Origin: Zoogloeaceae bacterium
GTDB lineage: Bacteria; Pseudomonadota; Gammaproteobacteria; Burkholderiales; Rhodocyclaceae
Direction: 5' to 3'
Length of the DNA: 64,000 nucleotides
Assembly: GCA_024235595.1 (NCBI GenBank)
Contig: JACKMC010000014.1
Span: forward strand, 38,806 to 102,805
The translations under genes and the position numbers were made by a program. Shown in pieces: positions 45,088-53,878 of this stretch; the stretch's first letter is position 1, and every line of letters starts with the position of its first letter. The notes below the pieces were generated by a model. That model was not told the DNA's origin. It searched no databases and saw only the letters and a program-made list of their open reading frames with translations.

Positions 45088-46815
45088 ATGCACATGACTC
45101 TCGCCTCCATCGAACTGACCCTGACCCTGTTGCAGCAGACATGCGTCTATCTGGTCATCGCCTACCTGCTCACGCGCACGCGAATCTTCATCCCGCTGAT
45201 GCACGTCACGATTCGCCTTCCACACCGCGCGACCTGCTATATCGTGTTTTCGCTGTTCTGCATTCTGGGGACCTACCTCGGCCTGAAGATCGACGACTCG
45301 ATTGCCAACACTCGCGCCATCGGGGCGGTGCTCGGCGGCGTGCTGGGTGGGCCATCGGTTGGGCTTGCGGTCGGCTTCACAGGTGGCTTGCATCGCTATT
45401 CGCTGGGCGGTCCTTCGGCCCTTGCGTGCATGGTATCGACGGTTGCCGAAGGCCTGATCGGCGGACTGTTTCACTACTACATGATGCGGCGCGGCCGCTT
45501 TGACACTCTATTCAATCCGCTTCCCGTCGCGCTGGTAACCTTCTGCGCAGAAGTTGCACAGATGCTGGTCCTGCTCCTGCTGGTCCAGCCACCCGCCGCC
45601 GCAAGACACCTCGTCGAGCAGCTAGCGGTCCCGATGCTGGTCGCCAATTCGCTGGGTGCGGCGCTGTTCATGCGCATTCTGCTCGATCGTCGCGAGCTCT
45701 ACGAACGCCAGTCCAGCGTTTTTTCCACCAAGGCGCTGGGTATTGCGGCGCGCGTCGAGGGGCTGCTGCGCTCCGGCTTCAACGTCGACACCAGCACTCT
45801 GGTCGCCCGTATCGTCTATGAGGAAACCGGCGTCGGCGCAGTGGCCATCACCGATACCCAGAACCTGCTGGCTTTCATCGGTATCGGCAGCGCTCACCAC
45901 CTGCCGGGAACGCCCATTCATTCCGCTCTGACCCTCAAGGCCATCGAGAGCAACGAAGTTGTGTACGCCGACGGCAACGAAGTAGCCTACCGTTGCTCGA
46001 TCGATCCGAAATGCCCGTTGGCGGCCTCGCTCATCATCCCCCTGGTAGGCGAGGAAGGCCGCGTCATCGGCACGATCAAGCTCTACGAGCCACGAACCCG
46101 CCTTTTTTCCACCATCAACCGGGCACTCGGCGAAGGCATCGCGCGCCTGCTTTCCAATCAGATCCTGGCGGGCCGATACATGCGTCAACGCGAGTTGCTG
46201 GCGCAGTCGGAAATCAAGCTGCTGCATGCCCAGGTCAATCCGCACTTCCTGTTCAATGCCCTCAACACCCTGTCGGCAGTGATTCGCCGCGACCCCGAGC
46301 GAGCCTGCAACCTGGTCCTCAATCTGTCGACCTTCTTTCGCAACAATCTCAAGCGGCCAAGCGAGGAAGCCTGTCTCGGTGAAGAGATCGCACACGTCTC
46401 GGCCTATCTCGAAATCGAGCAGGCGCGCTTCCTTGGCCAGTTGGTGGTCGAACTCGATATCCCGGACGATCTGCGGCTGGTCCGCATGCCGGCTTTTTCC
46501 TTGCAACCCATCGTGGAGAACGCGATCAAGCACGGTACCTCTCAATTGCTCGGCGTTGGTCATATCCGGATCTCGGCCTCGAGCGCGAACGACATGATGC
46601 TGCTCAGTGTCGAGGACAATGCCGGGCTTTACGTCGAACCCGCGACCAGCAGCGGACTTGGCATGCATCTCGTGCGGCGGCGCATCGCCGCGCGCCACGG
46701 CTCCGCCTTCGGGCTCGATATCGCCTGCGAACCCGAGGTCTTTACCCGGGTCATGCTCAAGTTGCCACTGACACCGTGCGAGGCAGCGACAGCACTGGAG
46801 GGGTTCCACGCATGA
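45088..46815 (+). CDS. LytS-family (BtsS/YpdA-like) sensor histidine kinase
   Basis: 575 residues (ATG at 45088; the second ATG at 45094 is an alternative). About six membrane segments form a 5TMR-LYT sensor domain with the characteristic GAVLGGVLGGPSVGLAVGF and LHRYSLGGPSA segments. A GAF-like domain follows (~residues 220-360), then the His_kinase region with LHAQVNPHFLFNALNTL, and the ATP-binding LQPIVENAIKHGT and GLGMHLVRRR. In E. coli BtsS senses external pyruvate and YpdA responds to pyruvate; position after a pyruvate uptake and PFL operon supports the same signal here. Confidence 0.9.
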   Translation: MHMTLASIELTLTLLQQTCVYLVIAYLLTRTRIFIPLMHVTIRLPHRATCYIVFSLFCILGTYLGLKIDDSIANTRAIGAVLGGVLGGPSVGLAVGFTGGLHRYSLGGPSALACMVSTVAEGLIGGLFHYYMMRRGRFDTLFNPLPVALVTFCAEVAQMLVLLLLVQPPAAARHLVEQLAVPMLVANSLGAALFMRILLDRRELYERQSSVFSTKALGIAARVEGLLRSGFNVDTSTLVARIVYEETGVGAVAITDTQNLLAFIGIGSAHHLPGTPIHSALTLKAIESNEVVYADGNEVAYRCSIDPKCPLAASLIIPLVGEEGRVIGTIKLYEPRTRLFSTINRALGEGIARLLSNQILAGRYMRQRELLAQSEIKLLHAQVNPHFLFNALNTLSAVIRRDPERACNLVLNLSTFFRNNLKRPSEEACLGEEIAHVSAYLEIEQARFLGQLVVELDIPDDLRLVRMPAFSLQPIVENAIKHGTSQLLGVGHIRISASSANDMMLLSVEDNAGLYVEPATSSGLGMHLVRRRIAARHGSAFGLDIACEPEVFTRVMLKLPLTPCEAATALEGFHA

Positions 46816-47525
46816 ATGTCCTGATCATCGACGACGAGTCGCCGGCCCGTGAAGAAATCGCCCGATTGTTGGGCAAGGAGTCGGACATCCGGATTCTCGG
46901 ACAATGCAGCAACGCCATCGAGGGCATTGCCGCCATCAACAGGTTGAATCCCGAAGTCATCTTCCTCGATATCCAGATGCCACGCGTCAGTGGCCTGGAA
47001 ATGCTGAGCATGCTGGATCCAGAAAAAATGCCGCGCGTGGTCTTCCTGACCGCCTTCAACGAATACGCCCTGCAGGCTTTCGATCAGAACGCATTCGACT
47101 ATCTGTTGAAACCTATCGACCCGGCCCGCCTGGATATCACCCTCAAGCGCCTGCGACGCGACCGCACCCCCACGCCCGCGCTGTTCGATGCGGCTGCGCC
47201 ACTGAAGCAGGTTCCTTGCCCCGGCCACCAGCGAGTGCTGTTGATCAAGGTCGAAGATATCGAGTACGCCACTTCAAAAACCGGTGGGGTCTATGTCACA
47301 GTCAGCAACGGCAGCGAGCATTTCACCGAGCTGACGCTGCGCACGCTGGAAGAAAAGACCCCGTTTCTGCGTTGCCACCGCCAATATCTGGTCAACCCCG
47401 ACCAGATCAAGGAACTCAGCTTTCTCGAAGCCGGTACTGTCGAAATCGTCACCCGTAACAATCACCACGTACCGGTCAGCCGGCGCCTGCTTGGCGAGCT
47501 GAAGGAAAAGCTCGGTCTGCTCTGA
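46812..47525 (+). CDS. LytTR response regulator (BtsR/YpdB-like)
   Basis: 237 residues, overlapping the kinase by ATGA. The receiver domain has NVLIIDDESPAREE, the phospho-Asp in VIFLDIQMPRVSGLE, FLTAFNEYALQAF and YLLKPIDPARL. The LytTR domain has VLLIKVEDIEYATSKTGG, TLRTLEEKTPFLRCHRQYLVNPDQI and VSRRLLGELKEKL. It differs from the AlgR copy in this window, so two LytTR pairs coexist. Likely target: the ten-base direct repeat before cstA. Confidence 0.92.
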   Translation: MNVLIIDDESPAREEIARLLGKESDIRILGQCSNAIEGIAAINRLNPEVIFLDIQMPRVSGLEMLSMLDPEKMPRVVFLTAFNEYALQAFDQNAFDYLLKPIDPARLDITLKRLRRDRTPTPALFDAAAPLKQVPCPGHQRVLLIKVEDIEYATSKTGGVYVTVSNGSEHFTELTLRTLEEKTPFLRCHRQYLVNPDQIKELSFLEAGTVEIVTRNNHHVPVSRRLLGELKEKLGLL

Positions 47526-47547
47526 GGTTCTCGCTGATCTTTCGGGC

Positions 47548-47832
47548 TCAGACGAGCCGCCACCCGCTGATGTACAAGTATGTGCGCCCCAGGAATTTTC
47601 TCGCGCGAATCGAAAGATCGGACGTGACGGGGAAACATTTGGGAACGAAGACCTCGGCCCCCTGGATCTGCCTCAAGGTGTGCCTACCGGGGTCACGCGG
47701 CCTCCCAAAGCGCACAGAGGGGCACGCAGTGATTTCCAGGCAACAGGCCTCAATGGTTTGTGGTACGTCGATCAGGATTGGTTGATTGCGCTCGGCAAAC
47801 AAGGCCAGGGCATCCGCCGAAAGGGTAAGCAT
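47548..47832 (-). CDS. CC/Se-motif family small protein
   Basis: 94 residues from the ATG at 47832, behind CAGGAGCG; longer frames lack a site. The pattern fits the small family in which a Cys-Cys pair is sometimes Sec-Cys: an N-terminal TLSADALALFAERNQP helix, the EACCLE motif, CPSVRFGRPRD, a strand GAEVFVPKCF, and the end ARKFLGRTYLYISGW. Here both positions are Cys and no in-frame TGA is seen. A metal- or thiol-binding role is likely from the motif; the function is unknown. It converges on the response regulator gene, 22 bases away. Confidence 0.6.
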   Translation of the reverse strand: MLTLSADALALFAERNQPILIDVPQTIEACCLEITACPSVRFGRPRDPGRHTLRQIQGAEVFVPKCFPVTSDLSIRARKFLGRTYLYISGWRLV

Positions 47833-48504
47833 CGCTAAGCGCTCCTGTGCTGGTAAGGCGTTCCGGATTCTGCAACCCGGGCCGCCATCGGACTTCATAG
47901 GGCGGCGACGCAGTATTCGCCATCCTTGTCTTCGTCAATTCTAGAAATGCTTGCCGGCGAAGGTGCGATTTTCGCGTCAACGGTCGTCAATCGCCCTTAT
48001 GCGGTCACAGGAGAACCGCAAGCGGTGCCAAGGATAGCGAAGCAGGCCTGAACTGCGCCGTGCGGAAAGCCCATGGAGTGCGGATTCCAGCTTGCCGGAG
48101 ACGATGACCCACCGACCGCTTCTTACACCACGTCCCGGGACACGATCTGGCTCGACATGCGCCGCGCCGGCCGGGCCCCATCCGCAAAGTGGCTGGCAGG
48201 CCAAGACTCTACTAGCTTCGCATACCTCTTCACAGGCAATCCCGAGTCGGCATGCGGCCCGGCGCCAAGTCCGGGCCAATTCGATCTGCACGCGCGAATG
48301 CGTAACGGGACTCTTCCTGCCACCTGTGAAATTCTGACCGTACTTGAGCCGGAAAGCGCTTGATCGCTTTCAGCCCCTTGATGAGCGATCTCAACACGCG
48401 ATTAAGCGCGTCCATGGGCGGCTCACCAGGCGGGTGACTGAACAATGCGCCCAACGCGATTCCAGGCTTGGACAAACGTCCTACTTCTCCGGAGCGGACC
48501 ACTC
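47833..48504. other. 672-base region without a convincing gene
   Basis: Several short open frames occur on both strands, of which a 61-codon minus-strand frame starting at 48415 looks the most protein-like (amphipathic, Arg/Lys-rich), but it has no good ribosome site or recognisable family. No repeat, tRNA or terminator of note was found. It may be an eroded gene or regulatory DNA before the LysE-type gene. Confidence 0.4.
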
Positions 48505-49122
48505 ATGGATATCATCGCACTCATCGCTGCAGCCCTGCCGCTCGGGGCCTTCATGATCGTTGCGTCGATCACCCCCGGACCCAACAATCTGCTCGTGGCG
48601 ACGGCCGGCGCCCACGCGGGGTACCGCGCCACGCTCCCACATCTGCTTGGAATCGGCATTGGGCACAGTTTTCAGGTCGGCTTGTGCGCCCTAGGCATCG
48701 GCTCGATCCTCCTCGCCCGCCCCGAGCTCCAAGCGCTGCTGAAGGGCATTGCCGCCGCCTATCTCGCGTGGCTCGCTTTCAGACTGGCGACCGCTTCGCC
48801 ACCCGGCGAGGGGAAGTCGCGCGGCGACGGCAAGCCAATGAGTTTTATCGGCGCGGCGGCTTTCCAGTGGATCAATCCCAAGGCGTGGATGATGGCACTT
48901 ACGGCATCCGGTGCCCTGTTGCCCACCCTCCCCGACCGCGTCGCCGCGATTGCGCTGGCTTGCGTGACCATCGTGGCGGTGAACTTCCCCTGCGTTTCGG
49001 TCTGGGCCGTATTTGGCTCAGGGATGCGCCAGTTTCTCACCCGACCACTCCGGTGGCGCGTTTTCAACGGCGTGATGGGCGCATCGCTGCTACTCACGGC
49101 CTGGTGGATCGTTCGCTCATGA
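48505..49122 (+). CDS. LysE/RhtB-family amino-acid exporter
   Basis: 205 residues, inner membrane, about six helices. The family signature SITPGPNNLLVATAGAHAGYRATLPHLLGIGIG is at residues ~21-53 (key elements TPGPN and G-x-x-x-G). QWINPKAWMMAL is the second conserved site. Members export amino acids or their analogues. It is convergent with the LysR gene, nine bases away. Substrate unknown. Confidence 0.9.
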   Translation: MDIIALIAAALPLGAFMIVASITPGPNNLLVATAGAHAGYRATLPHLLGIGIGHSFQVGLCALGIGSILLARPELQALLKGIAAAYLAWLAFRLATASPPGEGKSRGDGKPMSFIGAAAFQWINPKAWMMALTASGALLPTLPDRVAAIALACVTIVAVNFPCVSVWAVFGSGMRQFLTRPLRWRVFNGVMGASLLLTAWWIVRS

Positions 49123-49131
49123 GCGTGCGCG

Positions 49132-50025
49132 TCAGCCAAGGCAGATCTGATCGAGCACCTCCATGAAACCCACCAGCAGGGGGCTTGACGGCGTGTCCAC
49201 GATTGCAACGGCCAGGGCGACTTCCACCCCCGCGTCGCTTACCGGCAGGTAGCGCACCCGGGGTATTTGCACCCGTTCGAGCGGCGCCGGCAGCAAGGCA
49301 AGCCCGAGCCCGGCCGCCACCAGGCCGATCTGGGTGGTCGCCTCGCGCGCGGTCTGGACGATACGTGCTTCGAAACCCGCGGCGCGGCATGCGCCGTGCA
49401 AAATCCCCGGCAAACCCGTTCCAACATCTGGAGGAAAGGTGATGAAGCCCTCGCCCGCCACCTCGGAGAGAGAGATGACGCTGCGCGAAGCGAGCGGATG
49501 AGCCGCGTTGATCACCAGCCGCAGTGGATCGCGCCCGATCTCGCGGGTTCGCAAACCCGGCGGCGCGCCGGAGCCGCCGAAGCGAACGAGGCCGACGTCG
49601 AGATCGCCCCGCGACAGCGCCAGAAACTGGTCGCCGGTGAATAGTTCCCTGAGCTGCAATTGCACATCGGGATACTGGCGGCGATAGGCATAGATGATGT
49701 CCGGCAGCATCGAGCTGTACGGCAACGATGACGTGAATCCGATTCTCAGCTCCCCCACCTCGCCGCGGGCCGCGCGGCGCGCCTCGTCGGTGGCAGCAGC
49801 CGTCTGCTGGAGAATGCTGCGCGCTCGTTCGAGAAAGCGACGGCCGGCCTCGGTCAAGACTACCTTCCGCTTGCTCCGCTCGAAAAGCCTGGCGCCGAGT
49901 TCGTTCTCGAGGTCGCGAATCTGCATCGACAGGGGCGGTTGCCCGATGTGAAGACGTTCGGCGGCTCGGGTGAAGTTGAGCTCCTCGGCCACGGCCACGA
50001 AGTAACGCAGATGTCGAAGCTCCAT
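49132..50025 (-). CDS. LysR-family transcriptional regulator
   Basis: 297 residues from the ATG at 50025 (MELRHLRYFVAVAEELNF). The helix-turn-helix is RAAERLHIGQPPLSMQIRDLE, followed by LGARLFERSKRKVVLT; the C-terminal substrate-binding lobes include LRIGFTSSLPYSSMLPD and FITFPPDVGTGLPG. The sequence resembles the CatR/BenM/AlsR branch. It is divergent from the MFS transporter, which it probably controls together with itself. Confidence 0.92.
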   Translation of the reverse strand: MELRHLRYFVAVAEELNFTRAAERLHIGQPPLSMQIRDLENELGARLFERSKRKVVLTEAGRRFLERARSILQQTAAATDEARRAARGEVGELRIGFTSSLPYSSMLPDIIYAYRRQYPDVQLQLRELFTGDQFLALSRGDLDVGLVRFGGSGAPPGLRTREIGRDPLRLVINAAHPLASRSVISLSEVAGEGFITFPPDVGTGLPGILHGACRAAGFEARIVQTAREATTQIGLVAAGLGLALLPAPLERVQIPRVRYLPVSDAGVEVALAVAIVDTPSSPLLVGFMEVLDQICLG

Positions 50026-50036
50026 TGATATATTTC

Positions 50037-50057
50037 CTATATATAAATGCTCTATAG
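50037..50057. promoter_or_regulatory. LysR-type operator in the divergent promoter region
   Basis: CTATA-N11-TATAG is a T-N11-A dyad of LysR type in a conspicuously AT-rich 116-base gap. A second dyad, ATATA-TTTCC-TATAT (50028-50042), overlaps it and the regulator's own leader, suggesting adjacent recognition and autoregulation sites. Confidence 0.5.
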
Positions 50058-50141
50058 AATATATTGGACTAGCTCTATCCGCAGCCATAAGATCAATCAT
50101 CGACCCCGGCACATCGGCCAGGGACAGCAGGAGCGAGCATC

Positions 50142-51410
50142 ATGGGCGCGGATGAAGTAGTGCATTTCGGCCAATCGGCACAACGGACAGAACTGATCGA
50201 AGCGGGCACCGCGGCCTTTCGCCGCGCGAACCTTGCGATGTTCTTCGGCGGATTCGCCACCTTCGCCATGCTGTACGGCACGCAACCCATCCTGCCGCGA
50301 CTCACGAGCGTATTCGGCATCTCGCCGGCCACCGCCAGTCTCTCGGTTTCCGGTGGCATGGCTGCGTTGGCGGCGATGCTGATTCCCGCGAGCGTGTTGT
50401 CGGACCGCTTCGGTCGCGGGCCGGTGATGAAGTGGTCCCTGCTGCTCGCCGCGCTGATTGCCTGTGCGTCGGCCTTCGCTTCGAGCTTCGACCAATTGCT
50501 GGTGCTGAGGATTGCGCTCGGCGCAGTCCTGGCGGGCTTGCCCGCAGCGGCGATCGCCTATCTTGGCGAAGAGCTTTCACCGACCGCGCAAGGGCGGGCG
50601 CTGGGCTTGTACATTGCGGGGAATACCCTCGGCGGCATGAGCGGACGCTTCATTGCCGCGGCGGTCACCGACTGGAGCTCGTGGCGCGTCGCGCTGGCGG
50701 TCCTCGGCCTCATCGGTGGCCTCGCCGCAGTGATCTTCTGGCGACAATTGCCACAATCGCGCCATTTTAGGGTCCGTGCGGCCCAGCTTGGACGCATCCT
50801 CGCCGACACTCGGGCGCTCTTCGCTGACCGTGCCCTGCCCTGCCTCTTTCTTACCGCCTTCCTGATGATGGGTGCCTTCGTCGGCCTGTACAACTACCTC
50901 GGCTTCCGCCTCGGTGCGGCCCCCTTCGGACTCGGCCAGACCGAGCTCGGCGCGATCTTCCTGCTCTATCTGGTGGGCACCTGGTCGTCGGCCTGGAGCG
51001 GGCAGCTGGCAGACCGCTACGGTCGTCGCCGTGTCCTGTGGATGATGATCACGATCTCCTGCGGCGGTTTGCTGGCGACCCTGTCATCGCATCTGCCGAT
51101 CATCATCGGCGGTGTCGCGGTGTTCACATTCGGCTACTTTGGCGCCCACACGACGGCCAGTGGCTGGACCAGTCGCCGGGCAGGCGAGCGGCGCGCCCTT
51201 GCCGCAGCCATCTATCTGTTCAGCTACTATCTCGGCGGCAGCGTGATCGGCAGCGCGTCCGGCCTCGCCTGGGACGTTGGCGGCTGGAGCGCAGTGGTTG
51301 CCGTTCTCGGCCTGTGTGCCGCAGTTGCGCTCGCGATCGCGGTGCGCCTGCGCTCGGTGACCCTGCCTGCGACGAATCCCGCGCTTGCCGCCGACCCCGC
51401 CACTTGCTGA
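50142..51410 (+). CDS. MFS transporter, YnfM-like
   Basis: 422 residues with about twelve helices. The MFS loop 2-3 motif reads VLSDRFGRGPVM, and the mirrored motif in the second half reads QLADRYGRRRVLW. The YnfM-like start (FFGGFATFAMLYGTQPILP) and TASLSVSGGMAALA segment match the drug/arabinose-exporter branch. The first ~20 residues are hydrophilic. Controlled in all likelihood by the divergent LysR regulator; substrate unknown. Confidence 0.9.
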   Translation: MGADEVVHFGQSAQRTELIEAGTAAFRRANLAMFFGGFATFAMLYGTQPILPRLTSVFGISPATASLSVSGGMAALAAMLIPASVLSDRFGRGPVMKWSLLLAALIACASAFASSFDQLLVLRIALGAVLAGLPAAAIAYLGEELSPTAQGRALGLYIAGNTLGGMSGRFIAAAVTDWSSWRVALAVLGLIGGLAAVIFWRQLPQSRHFRVRAAQLGRILADTRALFADRALPCLFLTAFLMMGAFVGLYNYLGFRLGAAPFGLGQTELGAIFLLYLVGTWSSAWSGQLADRYGRRRVLWMMITISCGGLLATLSSHLPIIIGGVAVFTFGYFGAHTTASGWTSRRAGERRALAAAIYLFSYYLGGSVIGSASGLAWDVGGWSAVVAVLGLCAAVALAIAVRLRSVTLPATNPALAADPATC

Positions 51411-51434
51411 CGGCGCCTGCGCGAAGCAGACGAT

Positions 51435-52277
51435 TCAAGCTGCGGAGCTGCGCAACAGATAATCGGCCGCCACCGCCCCGGCATCGACCGTAAAGGCCTT
51501 GCCGAGCAATGCATCGGTCAGCGCATCGCGCCCCATGAGCGAGAAGGCGGCCACTTCGCCATCCTGATTGCAGGGCATGAAACCACGCGGCAGGTGCAGG
51601 TCGAATATATGCAGGATCTCGTGGTGAATACCGTCGCGCTCACGACGAAGCGATACGAGCCGCCGCGAACGACGCACGCCGGCCACCACCTCAGCAGGAA
51701 TCCCGGCCTCCTCCTCGCACTCGCGCAGCAAGGCGTCCTTCACCGCCTCGCCAGCCGCGATGCCACCACCAACGATATTGTCGAGCATTCCAGGATCGAC
51801 CGCCTTGCTCATGGCGCGCCGCGCGACCCACATGCAGCCGTCGTGTGCGATGCCGTTCACATGAACCGCCTCGCTCCTCAGGCCGAAGCGTCGGAAGGCC
51901 CCCCGCTCGAGGCAGCATAGCGGTCGACCGTCTGCAGGATGACGAACGAGGTAGCGTTCGTCGCGCCACGCAGGCAACCAGCCCGCCTCACGGCAGAGCA
52001 GCGCCAAGGCCTGCCAATCTGCGCTGAGGCGCTCGCTCGAGCGCCGCGGGTCGATCCACAGCCGACCGTCCCGAACACCGATGAGATGCTTGCGGGCAGC
52101 AAGCCAGGCGGCGAACTCCGGCGCCACATGGCCAATGCAGAGATCACCGAATTGCAGCGGCAAAAACCCGGCGATTACCTGCGCTTCGGGATTTCTCAGA
52201 TCCACCACCAGCGCCCGCAAGCGCTCATCATCAAGCCCGGGCGATGCGCCTGCAGGCAAATTCGAATTCATCCGCAT
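51435..52277 (-). CDS. Nudix hydrolase with DUF4743-type N-terminal domain
   Basis: 280 residues. The N-terminal half (for example FLPLQFGDLCIGHVAPEFAAWLA) is the domain found in thiamine-pyrophosphokinase-related Nudix proteins of plants and bacteria. The Nudix box starts at GGGIAAGEAVKDALLRECEEEAGI, with the catalytic core RECEEEAGI. Relatives hydrolyse damaged thiamine diphosphates (oxo- and oxy-forms). Start at 52277 gives MRMNSNLPAG; the alternative is two codons later. Convergent with the MFS gene. Confidence 0.85.
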   Translation of the reverse strand: MRMNSNLPAGASPGLDDERLRALVVDLRNPEAQVIAGFLPLQFGDLCIGHVAPEFAAWLAARKHLIGVRDGRLWIDPRRSSERLSADWQALALLCREAGWLPAWRDERYLVRHPADGRPLCCLERGAFRRFGLRSEAVHVNGIAHDGCMWVARRAMSKAVDPGMLDNIVGGGIAAGEAVKDALLRECEEEAGIPAEVVAGVRRSRRLVSLRRERDGIHHEILHIFDLHLPRGFMPCNQDGEVAAFSLMGRDALTDALLGKAFTVDAGAVAADYLLRSSAA

Positions 52278-52603
52278 TCCTGCTCAACCCAGAAACCGCA
52301 GTCGGACGCGCCTGAGTGTGCGTCTGGCGGACTGCCTGGCAAGGCGCGACGAGGCGCAGCCTGCATGCTGCAACGAGGAGCAACGCAGCCAGGCGGCCTG
52401 TCAGATGTGCGCAGGCGCGTAGCGCATTCACCCCATGGGTGATCATCGTCGGAGCCAAAACAACTTCGAAATTTCATATAGATGCCCGGATGCACAAGCG
52501 GTCAAGCGCGGTTTCTGGGTTCAATCAACGCCTTGCGGCAGATCCTAAAGCACCGGACCCGGCGCCCGCTATAATCACGACTTCGAACCAGCCCACCGGC
52601 ACC
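52278..52603 (+). promoter_or_regulatory. Intergenic region with trhP -10 element at 52570-52575
   Basis: This 326-base gap between divergent genes has no supported coding sequence. A perfect TATAAT at 52570-52575 would start transcription near 52582, about 22 bases before the trhP ATG; the -35 is weak. Confidence 0.45.
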
Positions 52604-53866
52604 ATGAATACTCCCGCCCCGGAGCTGCTTGCTCCCGCCGGCTCGCTCGCCATGCTGGGCACCGCCCTCGCCTTCGGAGCCACAGCCATCTACGCCGGCC
52701 AGCCTCGCTATTCGCTGCGAGTCCGCAACAACGACTTCGGCGATCTCGAGGTCCTGGCGGAAGGCATCCGCCAGACCCATGCGGCAGGTCGCAAGTTCTA
52801 TCTCGTTTCGAATATCTATCCGCATGGTGCCAAGCTCAAGACCTACCTGCGCGACATGGCACCCGCCATCGCGTTCGGCCCCGACGCACTGATCATGTCC
52901 GACCCGGGCCTGATCATGATGGTTCGCGAAACCTGGCCGGAGGTAAACGTCCACCTTTCGGTGCAAGCCAATACCGTCAACTCTGCCGCTGTGAGGTTCT
53001 GGTCCCGTGCCGGCATCAGCCGGGTCATTCTGTCGCGTGAGTTGTCGCTCGAACAGGTCGCGGAAATCCGTCAGGAATGCCCCGACACCGAACTCGAGGT
53101 GTTCGTTCATGGCGCGCTTTGCATCGCCTACTCGGGCCGCTGCCTGCTCTCCGGGTACTTCAATCATCGCGATCCCAACCAGGGGTCGTGCACAAATTCC
53201 TGCCGCTGGGATTTCAAGGTGCACAATGCGGCCACCGATCCCGGCGGCGACGTGTTCCTGATCGAGGAACAGGACAAGCGCAAGGGCAGCTACATGCCGG
53301 TCGAGGAGGACGAGCACGGTACCTACATTCTCAATTCGAAGGACTTGCGCGCCATCGAACATGTACAACGCCTGGTCGAGATCGGCGTCGACTCGCTCAA
53401 GATCGAGGGCCGTACCAAAAGCCCCTATTATGTGGCACGCACCTGCCAGGCTTACCGGCAGGCGATCGACGACGCCCTTGCCGGACGATCGCTAGATCCG
53501 GCACTGCTCGGCCAGCTCGAGGGCCTGGCCAATCGCGGCTACACCGACGGCTTCTTCCGGAGGCACACTCCGGCGCAATACCAGAACTATCTGCGCGGCC
53601 ATTCGGAATCCAATCGAAGCCTTTACGTCGGTGACGTCGTCGCCTTCGACGGCGCCCGCGGCCTGGCAAGGATCGAGGTGAAGAACAAGTTTGCGGTGGG
53701 CGACCGGCTCGAGCTTATCAAGGCGGGCGGAAACATCGAGCTCACGCTGGAGCGCATGTTCGGCGACGATGGCCGGCCGGTCGAGATTGCGCCGGGCAGC
53801 GGTCACCAGGTGTGGCTGGCACTGCCCGAACACAGCGTGGGTGCCTTCGTGGCGCGCTTTCTGTAA
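52604..53866 (+). CDS. trhP: Peptidase U32-family tRNA hydroxylation protein TrhP (YegQ)
   Basis: 420 residues from the ATG at 52604; a longer frame extends into the intergenic region without a ribosome site. U32-family landmarks: ELLAPAGSLAMLGTALAFGA at the start, the HLSVQANTVNS segment, the signature ELEVFVHGALCIAYSGRCLLS with its Cys, and QGSCTNSCRWDF, giving four Cys typical of the Fe-S-binding members. E. coli YegQ/TrhP with prephenate makes 5-hydroxyuridine at position 34 of tRNAs. Related UbiU/UbiV proteins act in anaerobic ubiquinone synthesis, but the length and start favour TrhP. Confidence 0.88.
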   Translation: MNTPAPELLAPAGSLAMLGTALAFGATAIYAGQPRYSLRVRNNDFGDLEVLAEGIRQTHAAGRKFYLVSNIYPHGAKLKTYLRDMAPAIAFGPDALIMSDPGLIMMVRETWPEVNVHLSVQANTVNSAAVRFWSRAGISRVILSRELSLEQVAEIRQECPDTELEVFVHGALCIAYSGRCLLSGYFNHRDPNQGSCTNSCRWDFKVHNAATDPGGDVFLIEEQDKRKGSYMPVEEDEHGTYILNSKDLRAIEHVQRLVEIGVDSLKIEGRTKSPYYVARTCQAYRQAIDDALAGRSLDPALLGQLEGLANRGYTDGFFRRHTPAQYQNYLRGHSESNRSLYVGDVVAFDGARGLARIEVKNKFAVGDRLELIKAGGNIELTLERMFGDDGRPVEIAPGSGHQVWLALPEHSVGAFVARFL

Positions 53867-53878
53867 CGCGAAGCCACT

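Noticed and set aside
48073..48363. A 96-codon plus-strand frame in the gap before the LysE-type gene
   Set aside because: No ribosome site, no family resemblance and amino-acid composition typical of random GC-rich frames.
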